DNA from: Planctobacterium marinum
GTDB taxonomy: Bacteria; Pseudomonadota; Gammaproteobacteria; Enterobacterales; Alteromonadaceae
Assembly: GCF_020687805.1 (NCBI RefSeq)
Contig: NZ_JAJEWQ010000006.1
Span: forward strand, 278,206-342,205
DNA: 64,000 nt
Direction: 5' to 3'
Of the stretch, positions 52,691-61,173 are shown one piece after another (position 1 is the stretch's first letter; each line of letters starts with the position of its first letter). A program made the position numbers and the translations under genes. The notes under the pieces are model-generated. The model saw only the letters and a program-made list of their open reading frames with translations. It searched no databases and had not been told where the DNA came from.

Positions 52691-53236
52691 TTAACTGGCC
52701 TGTGCCAACTGAAACTTGTCCAATGCTCGATAGTAACACATCTTAACAGTACTGATATTCAGGTCCAGACAGTTGGCGATCTCCGGTAACTGCAAATCTT
52801 CTATAAAGCGAAAACTAAGTACGTTGCGCTCCTGAACCGAGAGTTTGTCGATCAACTGAGTAAACAAACATTCATCGGCTACATTGAAGACCGGCGTAAA
52901 TTCAGGCTCATCCAAGGTGTCACCCAGGTCATCCTGATAATCCATACGGCCGCGTTGTTGGTAGTGCGTTGCACAGACATTAGCGGCAATACTGTATAAC
53001 CAACTTTTAACGCTGGAACGGCCTTCGAATTTAGAAAAGCCCTGAATGGCTTTCAGCATGGTTTCCTGACAGGCTTCTTCAGCATCGTCAATATTGCGCA
53101 GGTAGCGCTGACAATAGCGCAAAATTGCGGGACGTAACTCCTGGATTAATAAATAGAAATCGGTTCTGACCAGTTTAAATGGTTGTGCAGTTGTAGAAAC
53201 TGCCTGACTGTTTTCTATCACACTAAAGGTTTGCAT
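52691..53236 (-). CDS. ECF-type RNA polymerase sigma factor
   Basis: A 181-residue sigma-70 family factor with regions 2 and 4 only. Region 2 is 'ILRYCQRYLRNIDDAEEACQETMLKAIQGFSKFEGRSSVKSWLYSIAANVC' in part (about residues 38-90), and region 4 is 'DKLSVQERNVLSFRFIEDLQLPEIANCLDLNISTVKMCYYRALDKF' in part (about 130-176). It should direct polymerase to a small set of stress or envelope genes. Upstream lie a perfect TTGACA and, just before it, a PmrA-type direct repeat, so a response regulator probably activates it. Two tiny membrane-protein frames follow. Confidence 0.9.
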   Translation of the reverse strand: MQTFSVIENSQAVSTTAQPFKLVRTDFYLLIQELRPAILRYCQRYLRNIDDAEEACQETMLKAIQGFSKFEGRSSVKSWLYSIAANVCATHYQQRGRMDYQDDLGDTLDEPEFTPVFNVADECLFTQLIDKLSVQERNVLSFRFIEDLQLPEIANCLDLNISTVKMCYYRALDKFQLAQAS

Positions 53237-53252
53237 GGTTTAAAGTATCGTG

Positions 53253-53281
53253 TTTATTTGCTGCAAACCTTAAGGTGTCAA
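53253..53281 (-). promoter_or_regulatory. Predicted promoter of the ECF sigma gene
   Basis: A consensus -35 TTGACA (53281-53276 on the minus strand), 17 bp, then AATAAA (53258-53253) as a weak -10. The ATG of the sigma gene is 16 bp further on. A good -35 with a poor -10 next to an activator box is consistent with regulated use. Confidence 0.45.
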
Positions 53282-53282
53282 T

Positions 53283-53299
53283 ATTAAATGAAACTTAAG
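53283..53299 (-). promoter_or_regulatory. PmrA/QseB-type response-regulator box upstream of the ECF sigma gene
   Basis: On the minus strand CTTAAG-TTTCA-TTTAAT fits the PmrA-type direct repeat YTTAAK-N5-YTTAAK. It lies immediately upstream of the TTGACA of the sigma gene. The 5-nt spacer is the same as in the box upstream of the response-regulator gene at 56681-56697. Confidence 0.55.
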
Positions 53300-54884
53300 G
53301 AGAATTGAGTATTTGTTTTATTTCGCAGGTGAGCAGGTCGATATCTATGGGCTTAGTTAACACCCGCTGTACATCTTGCAAAGCCTGATGGGTGATACGA
53401 CTTTCTGTGTAGCCGGTTAACAGTATGGCGGGAATTGCTTTGTTGAATTTACGTCTAATCTGCTTAACGACCTGAACGCCGTCCTGTTCAAAACTCAGTT
53501 TTTTATCGGTAAGAATCAGATCTGGTTGAAAATGACGTTGCTCCATCTCCGCACAGGCCTGCTCCAGGTGACTGCTGCCCAGCGGGTTAAAGTCTGCCAT
53601 TGTGAGCAATAAGGTCATGCTTTCCAGTAAAATTGGGTCGTCTTCCAGATAGAGGATATTAAATTTGGCAGTGGGTTGCGTTTGTATCAAGGGTACTGAC
53701 GAAGGCAATTGTGGTTCAAAGTCGGCGCGACTTCTGCTCAACGTTAATTGAAACTCAGTGCCCTGACCTGGCTCAGAGTGGATCGTTACCGGGATCCGAA
53801 GGGTTTCACATAGCGCCTTAACGATAGACAAACCCAGTCCGAAACCGTCATTTTCCAAGGAAGACTCCAGTTGATAAAAAGGGTCAAATATCATCTTTTG
53901 CTGTTCGGCTAAAATTCCCGGACCGGTATCAAACACAACCAATTGCACGTGCTTGTCCTGGGGTTGTAATCGAATTCCGATGCTTCCATGTTGGGTATAT
54001 TTAATGGCATTGGACAACAGGTTTCTCAAAATCTGCAATAATAACTTCTTGTCTGAATAGATTTGTATCTCACGCTTTTCAATGGTCAGTGTTAACTGAT
54101 TACCGGCCGCCAGATCATGAAAGTCGTTTTCAAGCGTGCTGAATAGCTCAGCAACTGCAAAATTCGTCATGTCGGGTTGAATAATACCCTGGGTTAACCG
54201 GTCCAGATTCAACAAGGTTTTCATCACCTCATCCATATCTTCAATTAGGTGTGTCATGCGGGATAATAGCGCCAGACTGTTGGGTTGTTGAATTTGCTTT
54301 TTTAGCAATCCCGTCAGGTTCTGGATTTGTTGCAGGGGTTGTCTTAAATCGTGACTGGTGGCAGATAGAAAACGATTTTTTACCCGTAACGCCTGTTCAG
54401 ATTGCAGCCGGATTTCCAGTGCTTCCGCGGTTTTCTCTGTCAACTGTCGGGTTAATGCTTCCTGAATGGAAATACTTTGCCAGGCCAGTAAGAAAGCTTC
54501 ACTAATTATTGTAAGAGCAGCTTCTTGTGGTTCTGTTGGAAACGCAACCGGAGCATTATTTTTGCTGAAATAGAAGTACAACCAACCAGCTGAAGACGAA
54601 TGCCTGCTGAGTGGCAGGATAGCCACAAACGTATCCCCGGGATTGGCGGTAAACCCCGGCATCTGAAGTAACTCAGCGCTGTGTTGGTCTATAGCCATCA
54701 GGTTGCGGCTTGCTAACTGTGCCGCTAGTGGCTGTATTAAATCCGACTGAGACGTATCAGTAATTTGAATATCTACATGGTCTGTATTGCCAATGTCGCT
54801 AAAGGCATCAACAGCTAGCGCTAGTAGCGTTTTACTGTCTCTGGCATAGGTGAAATGGTGTATCCAATGGCTAATATTGAGCAT
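53295..54884 (-). CDS. Hybrid sensor kinase with C-terminal receiver domain
   Basis: A 529-residue soluble-looking kinase. Residues 1-150 resemble a degenerate GAF-type sensory domain; a coiled segment leads to the HisKA domain with the phospho-His in 'FLSATSHDLRQPLQQIQNLTGLL' (an HDLRQPL kinase of the type that pairs with NarL-like or orphan partners), then an ATPase ('LLSNAIKYTQ', 'VFDTGPGILAEQ', 'GFGLGLSIVKAL') and a receiver domain ('ILYLEDDPILLESM', Asp in 'DLILTDKKLSFEQDGV', Lys in 'RVLTKPIDI'). There are no membrane helices. It lies between the ECF sigma gene and a two-component pair, all leftward. Confidence 0.9.
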   Translation of the reverse strand: MLNISHWIHHFTYARDSKTLLALAVDAFSDIGNTDHVDIQITDTSQSDLIQPLAAQLASRNLMAIDQHSAELLQMPGFTANPGDTFVAILPLSRHSSSAGWLYFYFSKNNAPVAFPTEPQEAALTIISEAFLLAWQSISIQEALTRQLTEKTAEALEIRLQSEQALRVKNRFLSATSHDLRQPLQQIQNLTGLLKKQIQQPNSLALLSRMTHLIEDMDEVMKTLLNLDRLTQGIIQPDMTNFAVAELFSTLENDFHDLAAGNQLTLTIEKREIQIYSDKKLLLQILRNLLSNAIKYTQHGSIGIRLQPQDKHVQLVVFDTGPGILAEQQKMIFDPFYQLESSLENDGFGLGLSIVKALCETLRIPVTIHSEPGQGTEFQLTLSRSRADFEPQLPSSVPLIQTQPTAKFNILYLEDDPILLESMTLLLTMADFNPLGSSHLEQACAEMEQRHFQPDLILTDKKLSFEQDGVQVVKQIRRKFNKAIPAILLTGYTESRITHQALQDVQRVLTKPIDIDLLTCEIKQILNSP

Positions 54885-54955
54885 GTTTACCTTAGATTGC
54901 AGGACATCGTCAGCGTGTCAACGAGACACAGGTGGATTTAACCTTGCCAAAAATG

Positions 54956-55969
54956 TTAAGCATCAGGCTGCAGGTCCAGTACTACCGTGACCTTAAGCCC
55001 GCCTAACTGTGATCTGGATAATGATAAATGACCCGAATGCAATGTTGCAACCCGGTGCGCTATCGCTAACCCTAATCCGCTGCTCTTTTGCTTTCCATCA
55101 CTGGATTTCTGAAAGGGAATCAAAACTTTTGCCAGATCTTTGTCGTCAATGCCTTTGCCACTGTCTTCAAAACTGAGCGTCAGGTTGCGGTTGTTGTTTT
55201 CAATTAAAAACCGTACCTGGCCTTTATCCGGACAATGATTGAGACTATTTATAATCAGGTTATCCAGCAGGGCGGTGAATTGATCGCGGTGCATGGTTAT
55301 TTTGGGAAGGTGCACTTCATCCAGGTTGGTGATAACGGTGATGGACTGGCGCTTGATAACTTGCGAGTGTTTTAATAATTGTTTGTGAAACAGCGCCAAC
55401 AGGTCTTCACTGGCGTTTTCCGCGATATTGCGTCGCCGGGTTAAACGCGAAAAGACTAAAAGCTGTTCTATCAGTCTGGTACTGCGATCAATGGCGAGCA
55501 TGATATTGTTCAGTGCTTTGTCGCGCTGTTGCGGATCTGTGGTGCGCTGAGCTACCTGGGCTTGCAGACGCATTCCTGCCAATGGGGTACGCAACTCATG
55601 CGATGCGTCGGCACTAAAATTTTGCTCCTGCACAAGTCGTTCCGTTTCAAGGGCCAGATGTGCGTCCAGTTGGGTGACTAAATCGGTTAACTGTCGGTGC
55701 TCGGTTTTTAGCTCTAGCCGGGTGCTAAGACCTTGATTAATATTGCTAAATTGAGTAGTTAGTGCTGTCAGCTCATGCAATAGTTGGTGATACTTTAAGT
55801 ACCGGTTTAGCAAAAACAAGCCTGCTAAAATGCCGGAAAGTCCGGTGAATACTATTGTTATTGTAGTGGTTGCCGAAGATGACAAAAAGGTGATACTGAG
55901 CAGCACAACGGTAATCAGCAGTATTCCGGCTGCCACTGGCCAAAATTGCAGGAATTTAAGTCGCTTCAT
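54956..55969 (-). CDS. Sensor histidine kinase of the PmrB/QseC group
   Basis: A 337-residue membrane kinase with two helices almost back to back (residues 10-30 and 36-54), leaving practically no periplasmic sensor domain. After a HAMP-like linker, the HisKA domain has the phospho-His in 'NFSADASHELRTPLAGMRLQAQVAQ', followed by an ATPase with 'DNLIINSLNHCP', 'FEDSGKGIDD' and 'SSGLGLAIAHRV'. It probably senses a membrane-internal or cytoplasmic cue. The gene overlaps the upstream response-regulator gene by 4 nt, forming an operon. Confidence 0.92.
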   Translation of the reverse strand: MKRLKFLQFWPVAAGILLITVVLLSITFLSSSATTTITIVFTGLSGILAGLFLLNRYLKYHQLLHELTALTTQFSNINQGLSTRLELKTEHRQLTDLVTQLDAHLALETERLVQEQNFSADASHELRTPLAGMRLQAQVAQRTTDPQQRDKALNNIMLAIDRSTRLIEQLLVFSRLTRRRNIAENASEDLLALFHKQLLKHSQVIKRQSITVITNLDEVHLPKITMHRDQFTALLDNLIINSLNHCPDKGQVRFLIENNNRNLTLSFEDSGKGIDDKDLAKVLIPFQKSSDGKQKSSGLGLAIAHRVATLHSGHLSLSRSQLGGLKVTVVLDLQPDA

Positions 55970-56619
55970 TCGATAACATAGCCCACGTTGCGAATGGTGG
56001 TTATCAAGGATTTACCCAGCTTTTTACGCAGCCCATGCATGTGCACTTCAATGGTATTACTCTCAATTTCCATATTCCAGCCGTAGAGTTTGTCTTCTAT
56101 CTGCGATTTAGACAGAATTCGCCCCTGGTTTTCCATCAGTACTCTGAGAATGGCAAATTCACGTGGACCTAATTTGATGTTTTCGCCATCTTTACTGACT
56201 TTAAGTCGTGACGGGTCCATGCTGATATTAGCGACTTCAATTACCGGTGTACTACGCCCCATGGCTCTGCGTTGCAATGCTCTTACTCTGGCGCGCAATT
56301 CATCCAGGTCAAAGGGCTTTACCAGATAATCGTCGGCACCGGTATCCAGCCCTTTAATCTTGTCTGATAGCTCATCGTAAGCGGTTAAAATCAATACTGG
56401 TATTGGATTTTTCTTTGCTCGCAGACCGCGTAATATATCCAGTCCGGAACCATCGGGCAGACCCAAATCCAAAATAAGGAGATCGTAGGGGGTAGTGCTT
56501 AATGCGGCTTCAGCTGCGGATTTTGTCTCCAGCCAGTCAACCGCATATTCATCCAGTTGCAGGCCGGCCACCAGACCATCGCCGATGATACCATCATCTT
56601 CTACCACTAATATTCTCAT
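55966..56619 (-). CDS. OmpR-family response regulator (PmrA/QseB-like)
   Basis: A 217-residue regulator: receiver domain at residues 1-115 ('RILVVEDDGIIGDGLVAGLQ', phospho-Asp in 'LLILDLGLPDGSGLD', Lys in 'DYLVKPFDL') and a winged-helix DNA-binding domain at 125-217 ('LGPREFAILRVLMENQGRILSKSQIEDKLYGWN', 'SNTIEVHMHGLRKKLGK'). It matches QseB/PmrA and pairs with the kinase downstream. A PmrA-type box lies about 60 bp before its ATG, so autoregulation is likely, and the same box precedes the ECF sigma gene. Confidence 0.93.
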   Translation of the reverse strand: MRILVVEDDGIIGDGLVAGLQLDEYAVDWLETKSAAEAALSTTPYDLLILDLGLPDGSGLDILRGLRAKKNPIPVLILTAYDELSDKIKGLDTGADDYLVKPFDLDELRARVRALQRRAMGRSTPVIEVANISMDPSRLKVSKDGENIKLGPREFAILRVLMENQGRILSKSQIEDKLYGWNMEIESNTIEVHMHGLRKKLGKSLITTIRNVGYVIE

Positions 56620-56680
56620 GTTGGTTGTGCCTGTCTGCAGCCGGGAGCCTGTTAATCAAAAGCTATTTTGTGACATTAAT

Positions 56681-56697
56681 CTTAAATGAAAATTAAG
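56681..56697 (-). promoter_or_regulatory. PmrA/QseB-type box upstream of the response-regulator gene
   Basis: On the minus strand CTTAAT-TTTCA-TTTAAG matches YTTAAK-N5-YTTAAK, followed by a further ATTAAT. It sits 60-80 bp upstream of the response-regulator ATG at 56619. PmrA and QseB-type regulators bind such direct repeats; autoregulation is therefore the natural reading. Confidence 0.55.
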
Positions 56698-56732
56698 GCG
56701 AGGGGAGCTTTTGTTGCAAAAAGCCTGAAACA

Positions 56733-56764
56733 AAAAAGCCGCCATGTAAGAGGTGGCGGCTTTT
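56733..56764 (-). terminator. Rho-independent terminator after rpoH
   Basis: AAAAGCCGCCA and TGGCGGCTTTT (in either direction) form an eleven-pair stem around a short loop, with A and T runs at both sides. It lies just beyond the rpoH stop and separates rpoH from the two-component operon on the same strand. Confidence 0.9.
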
Positions 56765-56782
56765 GTGAAATCTTGATGCCGT

Positions 56783-57673
56783 TTAAGCGGCCAGACTGGA
56801 GGATGCCATAAAGCGTTTGATTTTGGCCATCGCGGTAGATTCAATCTGACGAACTCGCTCAGCGCTGATGTTGTATCGTTGCGCCAGGTCTTCCAGTTTT
56901 AACTGTGCATCTTCGTGATGCAGCCAGCGTGACTCAATAATGTCCCGACTGCGTTCGTCCAGTTGCTTTAATGCCAGTGACAACTGCGTAGTCTGTTGTT
57001 TTTGTTGCACATTATCCACATGCACTTTTTCTGGTGCCTGACTCGTATCCGCTAACAGGGCACTGGTGACGGTTGATGGGTCGTAGTCATCATGATTTTG
57101 TTCACCTGTGGTGTTTTCAAAATACACGTCACTGTGTTGCAGGTTGGTTTCCACCATACGCACTTCAGCTTCGTTGACACCCAGTTCCTTTGCAACATTG
57201 GCCACTTCATCTTCCGTCAGCCACGCCAGTTTCGATTTGAACTTGCGCAAGCCGAAAAATAATTTTTTGGTCGCCTTGGTGGTAGCAACCTTAACCATGC
57301 GCCAGTTTTTCAGCACGTAGTCATGAATTTCGGATTTGATCCAGTACACCGCAAACGAAGCCAGACGTACACCATAAGACATATCAAAGCGTTTCACTGA
57401 CTTCATCAGGCCAACGTTACCTTCCTGGACAATGTCTTCCATAGGCAAACCGTAGCCACGATAACTGTTGGCGATGTGCACCACGAATCGCAGATGCGAC
57501 AGAATTAACTGTTTTGCTGCATCTAAATCATCTTCCAGTTTAAAACGTTTTAACAACTCGGTTTCTTGCTCTTCGTTTAACATAGGAATAGAGCGAGCAT
57601 AATTAACAAATGTCTGGTAACTACTAACCTGACTTAGTTGCTTGGAATCATTCGTTAATGCCATAATATCCAT
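56783..57673 (-). CDS. rpoH: RNA polymerase sigma-32 (heat-shock sigma factor RpoH)
   Basis: A 296-residue sigma factor of the RpoH group. Region 2 is well conserved ('LILSHLRFVVHIANSYRGYGLPMEDIVQEGNVGLMKSV', 'GVRLASFAVYWIKSEIHDYVLKNWRMVKVATTK'), followed by the RpoH box area 'KKLFFGLRKFKSKLAWLTEDEVA' and region 4 'LDERSRDIIESRWLHHEDAQLKLEDLAQRYNISAERVRQIESTAMAKIK' in part. It directs transcription of chaperone and protease genes. In most gammaproteobacteria rpoH follows ftsX; here it stands alone, next to an MscS gene, and its mid-part is more divergent, so it may be a second RpoH. GAGGAAAT precedes the ATG. Confidence 0.88.
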   Translation of the reverse strand: MDIMALTNDSKQLSQVSSYQTFVNYARSIPMLNEEQETELLKRFKLEDDLDAAKQLILSHLRFVVHIANSYRGYGLPMEDIVQEGNVGLMKSVKRFDMSYGVRLASFAVYWIKSEIHDYVLKNWRMVKVATTKATKKLFFGLRKFKSKLAWLTEDEVANVAKELGVNEAEVRMVETNLQHSDVYFENTTGEQNHDDYDPSTVTSALLADTSQAPEKVHVDNVQQKQQTTQLSLALKQLDERSRDIIESRWLHHEDAQLKLEDLAQRYNISAERVRQIESTAMAKIKRFMASSSLAA

Positions 57674-57742
57674 TGAATTTCCTCGTTATTCTCAGCGTCT
57701 GATTGTGGCGACTTGTCGCGCCAAAATGCCTGTCTTCCTACT

Positions 57743-57770
57743 TAGATAGTGTTGCGCGCAACTAATTCAA
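57743..57770 (-). promoter_or_regulatory. Candidate rpoH promoter with a palindrome in the spacer
   Basis: On the minus strand TTGAAT (57770-57765), 16 bp and TATCTA (57748-57743) form a fair sigma-70 promoter about 70 bp upstream of the rpoH ATG. The spacer contains the perfect palindrome GTTGCGCGCAAC (57751-57762), a position where a repressor dimer could block polymerase. Confidence 0.35.
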
Positions 57771-57789
57771 TAGCTTTTTTTAATTTTTT

Positions 57790-58680
57790 TTAGCGCATCA
57801 TTTCAGGTCGTATTTCTCGTCGGTTTGTATCCCACTGATGGGATTCATTGTCCGATGGCAGGGTGTAGTAGAGCACGTGCTCGGTTATCTGTTGCTGTAA
57901 CCCCTGGGCTCTGTCGGTGGGGCAAAACAACGAGATTGTCAGTGCTAAATAGCCAAATTCGCCGGTTTCTATGCTTACCGTGGGGTCTATTTCGATAAAT
58001 TCGTTTTCCAGGTGCCTTTCGATGAGGTCCTTGTAACGCAAGGCTACATCGCGAAACGGGATACAAAGCTCTCTGGCGAAGCGTTTGATTTCAGCTAATT
58101 GTCTCAGTACATGCTGCCGGGGCTCAAAGGTGAGCGTAAAGCTATGCATATTGTAGCGACGCATAAAGTTCAGGTTGCGAAGCGTTTTGGAAATCAGCTG
58201 ATTATTGGGCACATAGACGGTTTTCCCGGTATAAACCAAGGCATCCGGATCCACTTCCAGCAAGGTGACTTTGATCCAGTCGATGGAATATACCTCACCC
58301 GTGGTCGCTCCCTGAATTTCTATCCAGTCACCAATTCGAAAGGGGCGGGTGAAAATATAGTACAAAAAACCTAACAGGCATTGTAAAAACTCCCTGATGG
58401 CCAGCACGATGGCAACCATAAATGCCGCTACCGAAATTGCCAGGTTTTGTACTTCACTGGACCAAACTAATACCAATGATGCGAACATCACACCATGGCT
58501 AAGCTGCTTTACGATATTGATGGAGTGACGGTAATCTTTGCCCTTTTTCTGCCCTTTTTTGTGTAATTTATTCAGGGCCAATTTTCGAACAATCACCATT
58601 AAGGTGATGAGTATCAGGGAAGTAATACTTTTAAAAAGGATATCAGAACTTATGAGCTGCTGAAGTTCATCAATGGTCAT
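57790..58680 (-). CDS. Mechanosensitive ion channel, MscS family
   Basis: A 296-residue MscS-like channel. Four helices lie within residues 15-115 ('ITSLILITLMVIVRKLALNKL', 'GVMFASLVLVWSSEVQNLAISVAAFMVAIVLAIREFLQCLLGFLYYIF' in part), followed by the beta domain 'RIGDWIEIQGATTGEVYSIDWIKVTLLEV', which is the signature turn of MscS proteins, 'VYVPNNQLISKTLRNLN' and a C-terminal alpha/beta region. It would release solutes during hypo-osmotic shock. It lies 116 bp downstream of proA on the same strand and may serve with the proline genes. Confidence 0.9.
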   Translation of the reverse strand: MTIDELQQLISSDILFKSITSLILITLMVIVRKLALNKLHKKGQKKGKDYRHSINIVKQLSHGVMFASLVLVWSSEVQNLAISVAAFMVAIVLAIREFLQCLLGFLYYIFTRPFRIGDWIEIQGATTGEVYSIDWIKVTLLEVDPDALVYTGKTVYVPNNQLISKTLRNLNFMRRYNMHSFTLTFEPRQHVLRQLAEIKRFARELCIPFRDVALRYKDLIERHLENEFIEIDPTVSIETGEFGYLALTISLFCPTDRAQGLQQQITEHVLYYTLPSDNESHQWDTNRREIRPEMMR

Positions 58681-58727
58681 GGTGGTCCGTGATTAACAAG
58701 TGATGACAGGGGACGGAAACGGAATTG

Positions 58728-58756
58728 GGGGCTGCGGTTGTATAACCGCAGTCCCG
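58728..58756 (-). terminator. Hairpin downstream of proA
   Basis: GGGGCTGCGGTT-gtat-AACCGCAGTCCC can form a stable stem (with one mismatch) between proA and the MscS gene. A second hairpin, GCAAAAACGGGGTTTTTTGC, lies next to the proA stop (58778-58797) and, on the minus strand, is followed by a purine-rich stretch instead of T. The pair may end or attenuate the proline operon. Confidence 0.45.
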
Positions 58757-58796
58757 GCTTCGGGAAATTGCCTTGCGCAAAAACGGGGTTTTTTGC

Positions 58797-60050
58797 CTAG
58801 GCTCTGATTTGGCCGTTGCCGTTAACCAGATATTTTTCGGTTGTCAGTGCTTCCAGCCCCATTGGACCGTAGGCATGTAACTTGGTGGTGGCGATACCAA
58901 TTTCAGCCCCCAGGCCTAACTGACCACCATCAGAAAAGCGCGAACTGGCATTAACCATCACAACCGACGCATCGACGATCTTCTGGAAAAGTTCTGCGTT
59001 TTTTGGGTTTTCAGTGCAAATTACTTCAGTGTGTTTACTGCCGAATTGGTCGATGTGATCAATGGCATCATGAATATCATCAACAATTCGAATCGCAATT
59101 TCTTTGGCCAGGTATTCTTCGCCGAATTCATCATTCGCGATTTTTTCAACGCCTTCCATATGTTCGAAATACGGATAACTGCGCTCGCAGGCATGGACCC
59201 TGATGTCGTTAACCCCACAATGAAGTTGTATTTGCGGCAGAATATCCTGAGCAATATCTTTGTGGATAAGCAACCCTTCTAATGCGTTACACACGCCGGG
59301 TCGCTGGGTTTTACCATTCAAAAACAGCGACACCGCCTTTTCGATTTCTGCGGACTCATCGACAAACAGATGGCATACCCCTTTGTAGTGCTGAATAACC
59401 GGCACTCTGCTGTTTTCAGTGACAAAACGGATCAGCCCCTCACCACCGCGAGGGATGATGACATCTAACAAATCGTCTTGCTGAATCAAATCCAGCATTA
59501 ACTTGCGATCCGGATCGGTGATCAGCTTAATGGCATCAGCGGGTAAACCGTTGGAAATCAACATACTTTGCATGGCAGAAACAATCGCAAAACTGGTTTT
59601 AATCGCTTCCTTACCGCAGCGCAATACGATGGCGTTACCCGATTTAAAGCACAGTGCCGATGCTTCGGCCGCGACATTGGGACGTGCTTCGTAAATCATC
59701 CCGATGACACCCAGCGGAACCCGCACTTTATTAATTTCAAGGCCATTTTCGTGCTTGTTCAAAGGTCGCATTTTGCCTACCGGATCATCCAGTTTGGCCA
59801 CATCTTCAATACTTTTAACAATGGCACTCAGGCGCTCTTTGTCTAAGGCCAGACGGTCCATCATCGCATCTGACAGGCCTTGCTCTTTGGCTAAAGCCAG
59901 ATCTCTTTTGTTTTCTTCCAGAATTTTTTCTTCGTTTTGCTCAACGGCAAATGCCATCATTAACAGAACTTTATTTTTTTCTTCGGTGGTCAGCGCCACC
60001 AGATGTTTTGCCGCTTTGGCGGTTTCTTGCAATTCTTTTCTGATATTCAT
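58797..60050 (-). CDS. proA: Gamma-glutamyl phosphate reductase ProA
   Basis: A 417-residue NADPH-dependent enzyme for the second step of proline synthesis, converting gamma-glutamyl phosphate to glutamate semialdehyde. The aldehyde-dehydrogenase-like fold shows 'VPLGVIGMIYEARPNVAAEASALCFKSGNAIVLRCGKEA', the catalytic Cys in 'GKTQRPGVCNALEGLLIH', and the C-terminal 'NASSRFSDGGQLGLGAEIGIATTKLHAYGPMGLEALTTEKYLV' in part, all ProA signatures. Its start lies 1 nt after the proB stop, so they are co-translated. Order putP-proB-proA indicates joint control of proline uptake and synthesis. Confidence 0.95.
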   Translation of the reverse strand: MNIRKELQETAKAAKHLVALTTEEKNKVLLMMAFAVEQNEEKILEENKRDLALAKEQGLSDAMMDRLALDKERLSAIVKSIEDVAKLDDPVGKMRPLNKHENGLEINKVRVPLGVIGMIYEARPNVAAEASALCFKSGNAIVLRCGKEAIKTSFAIVSAMQSMLISNGLPADAIKLITDPDRKLMLDLIQQDDLLDVIIPRGGEGLIRFVTENSRVPVIQHYKGVCHLFVDESAEIEKAVSLFLNGKTQRPGVCNALEGLLIHKDIAQDILPQIQLHCGVNDIRVHACERSYPYFEHMEGVEKIANDEFGEEYLAKEIAIRIVDDIHDAIDHIDQFGSKHTEVICTENPKNAELFQKIVDASVVMVNASSRFSDGGQLGLGAEIGIATTKLHAYGPMGLEALTTEKYLVNGNGQIRA

Positions 60051-60051
60051 A

Positions 60052-61164
60052 TTACTCCTCCAGTAAGGTCATTTCCTTTTTGTTCAGAACCTGTCTGAAC
60101 TCGTTATATTTGGCGCCTTTCAATTCCTGGTTGTTTTCGTTATTCACCAGAAACTGCAGCAAACAACTGCCTCGCTCGGCTTTGGCTTTGGCAATGTGCT
60201 CACCTTGTTCATTTTTCACAATGATGGTGTCACCGGCTGTGAACTCACCATTGACATCCACGATGTCTTTGTAGTCCAGATGGAACTTGCCACCTTCAGC
60301 CTCAGCAGCGGCATGCTCCGAAATCACCAGCTCGCCGCGCGCCTTGGCACCATAGGTTAACCAATGCTGTTTTTTATCCAGCGGTGACGTGGCAGGGTGG
60401 AACAAGGTGCCAGGGTTATTCCCCTGCAATAGCTCGTTAAAGCCATTCTCATCGTAGCCATTCATGATGACGGTTGGGATACCGCGTTGCGTGGCTTTGC
60501 GCGCCGCTTCCAGTTTAGTGCGCATGCCGCCGGTTCCCACACCCGAACCTGCGCCACCGGCCATTGCCATAAGCTCAGGGCTGATGCTGTTCACATCTTT
60601 GATCAACGTGGCATCCGGGTTATTGCGCGGGTCAGCATCATATAAACCCGTGACGTCTGAACAGATGATCAACGCATCGGCCGCGACAGCAGAAGCCACC
60701 ATGGCTGATAAGTTGTCGTTGTCACCGACCTTGGAAACATCCGTTGTTACCGCGTCATTTTCGTTAACGATAGGTAAAATATCGTTGTTCAGCAGGTTTT
60801 CGATGGTTTCCCGAATACTCAGGAACCGTTCGTGCTGCTGAAAGTCGTATTGCGTCAGCAGCAACTGAGCGGTCGGAAAATCAAATAGCTTGTTCCAAGC
60901 GTCCATCATCTCAGTTTGGCCGGCTGCCGCCATGGCCTTTTTCAGAGTGACGCTACCGCACTTGTCTGGCGTGTCGGAAAATAAGGAACGGCCTGCCGCA
61001 ACAGAGCCTGAAGACACCAGTACAACTTTTGTATCCATTAAGTGACAGCGTACAATGAAGTTGGCTATAGATAGTAAATAGCGTGAACTACAGCCATTGC
61101 CTTCAGGAGCAATGAGGGAGCTACCGACTTTAATTACAATTCTGTTTTTGTTGGAAATTCTCAT
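60052..61164 (-). CDS. proB: Glutamate 5-kinase ProB
   Basis: A 370-residue amino-acid kinase that phosphorylates glutamate in proline synthesis. The kinase domain shows 'RIVIKVGSSLIAP', 'VVLVSSGSVAAGRSL', 'PIVNENDAVTTDVSKVGDNDNLSA', and 'GVGTGGMRTKLEAARKA'; the C-terminal 85 residues form a PUA domain ('ARGELVISEHAAAEAEGGKFHL', 'DTIIVKNEQGEHIAKAKAERG'). The length is normal. The N-terminal part differs from the E. coli enzyme ('PEGNGCSSRYLLSIANFI'), so feedback inhibition by proline may differ too. It starts 9 nt after putP. Confidence 0.94.
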   Translation of the reverse strand: MRISNKNRIVIKVGSSLIAPEGNGCSSRYLLSIANFIVRCHLMDTKVVLVSSGSVAAGRSLFSDTPDKCGSVTLKKAMAAAGQTEMMDAWNKLFDFPTAQLLLTQYDFQQHERFLSIRETIENLLNNDILPIVNENDAVTTDVSKVGDNDNLSAMVASAVAADALIICSDVTGLYDADPRNNPDATLIKDVNSISPELMAMAGGAGSGVGTGGMRTKLEAARKATQRGIPTVIMNGYDENGFNELLQGNNPGTLFHPATSPLDKKQHWLTYGAKARGELVISEHAAAEAEGGKFHLDYKDIVDVNGEFTAGDTIIVKNEQGEHIAKAKAERGSCLLQFLVNNENNQELKGAKYNEFRQVLNKKEMTLLEE

Positions 61165-61173
61165 TTTTACTCC

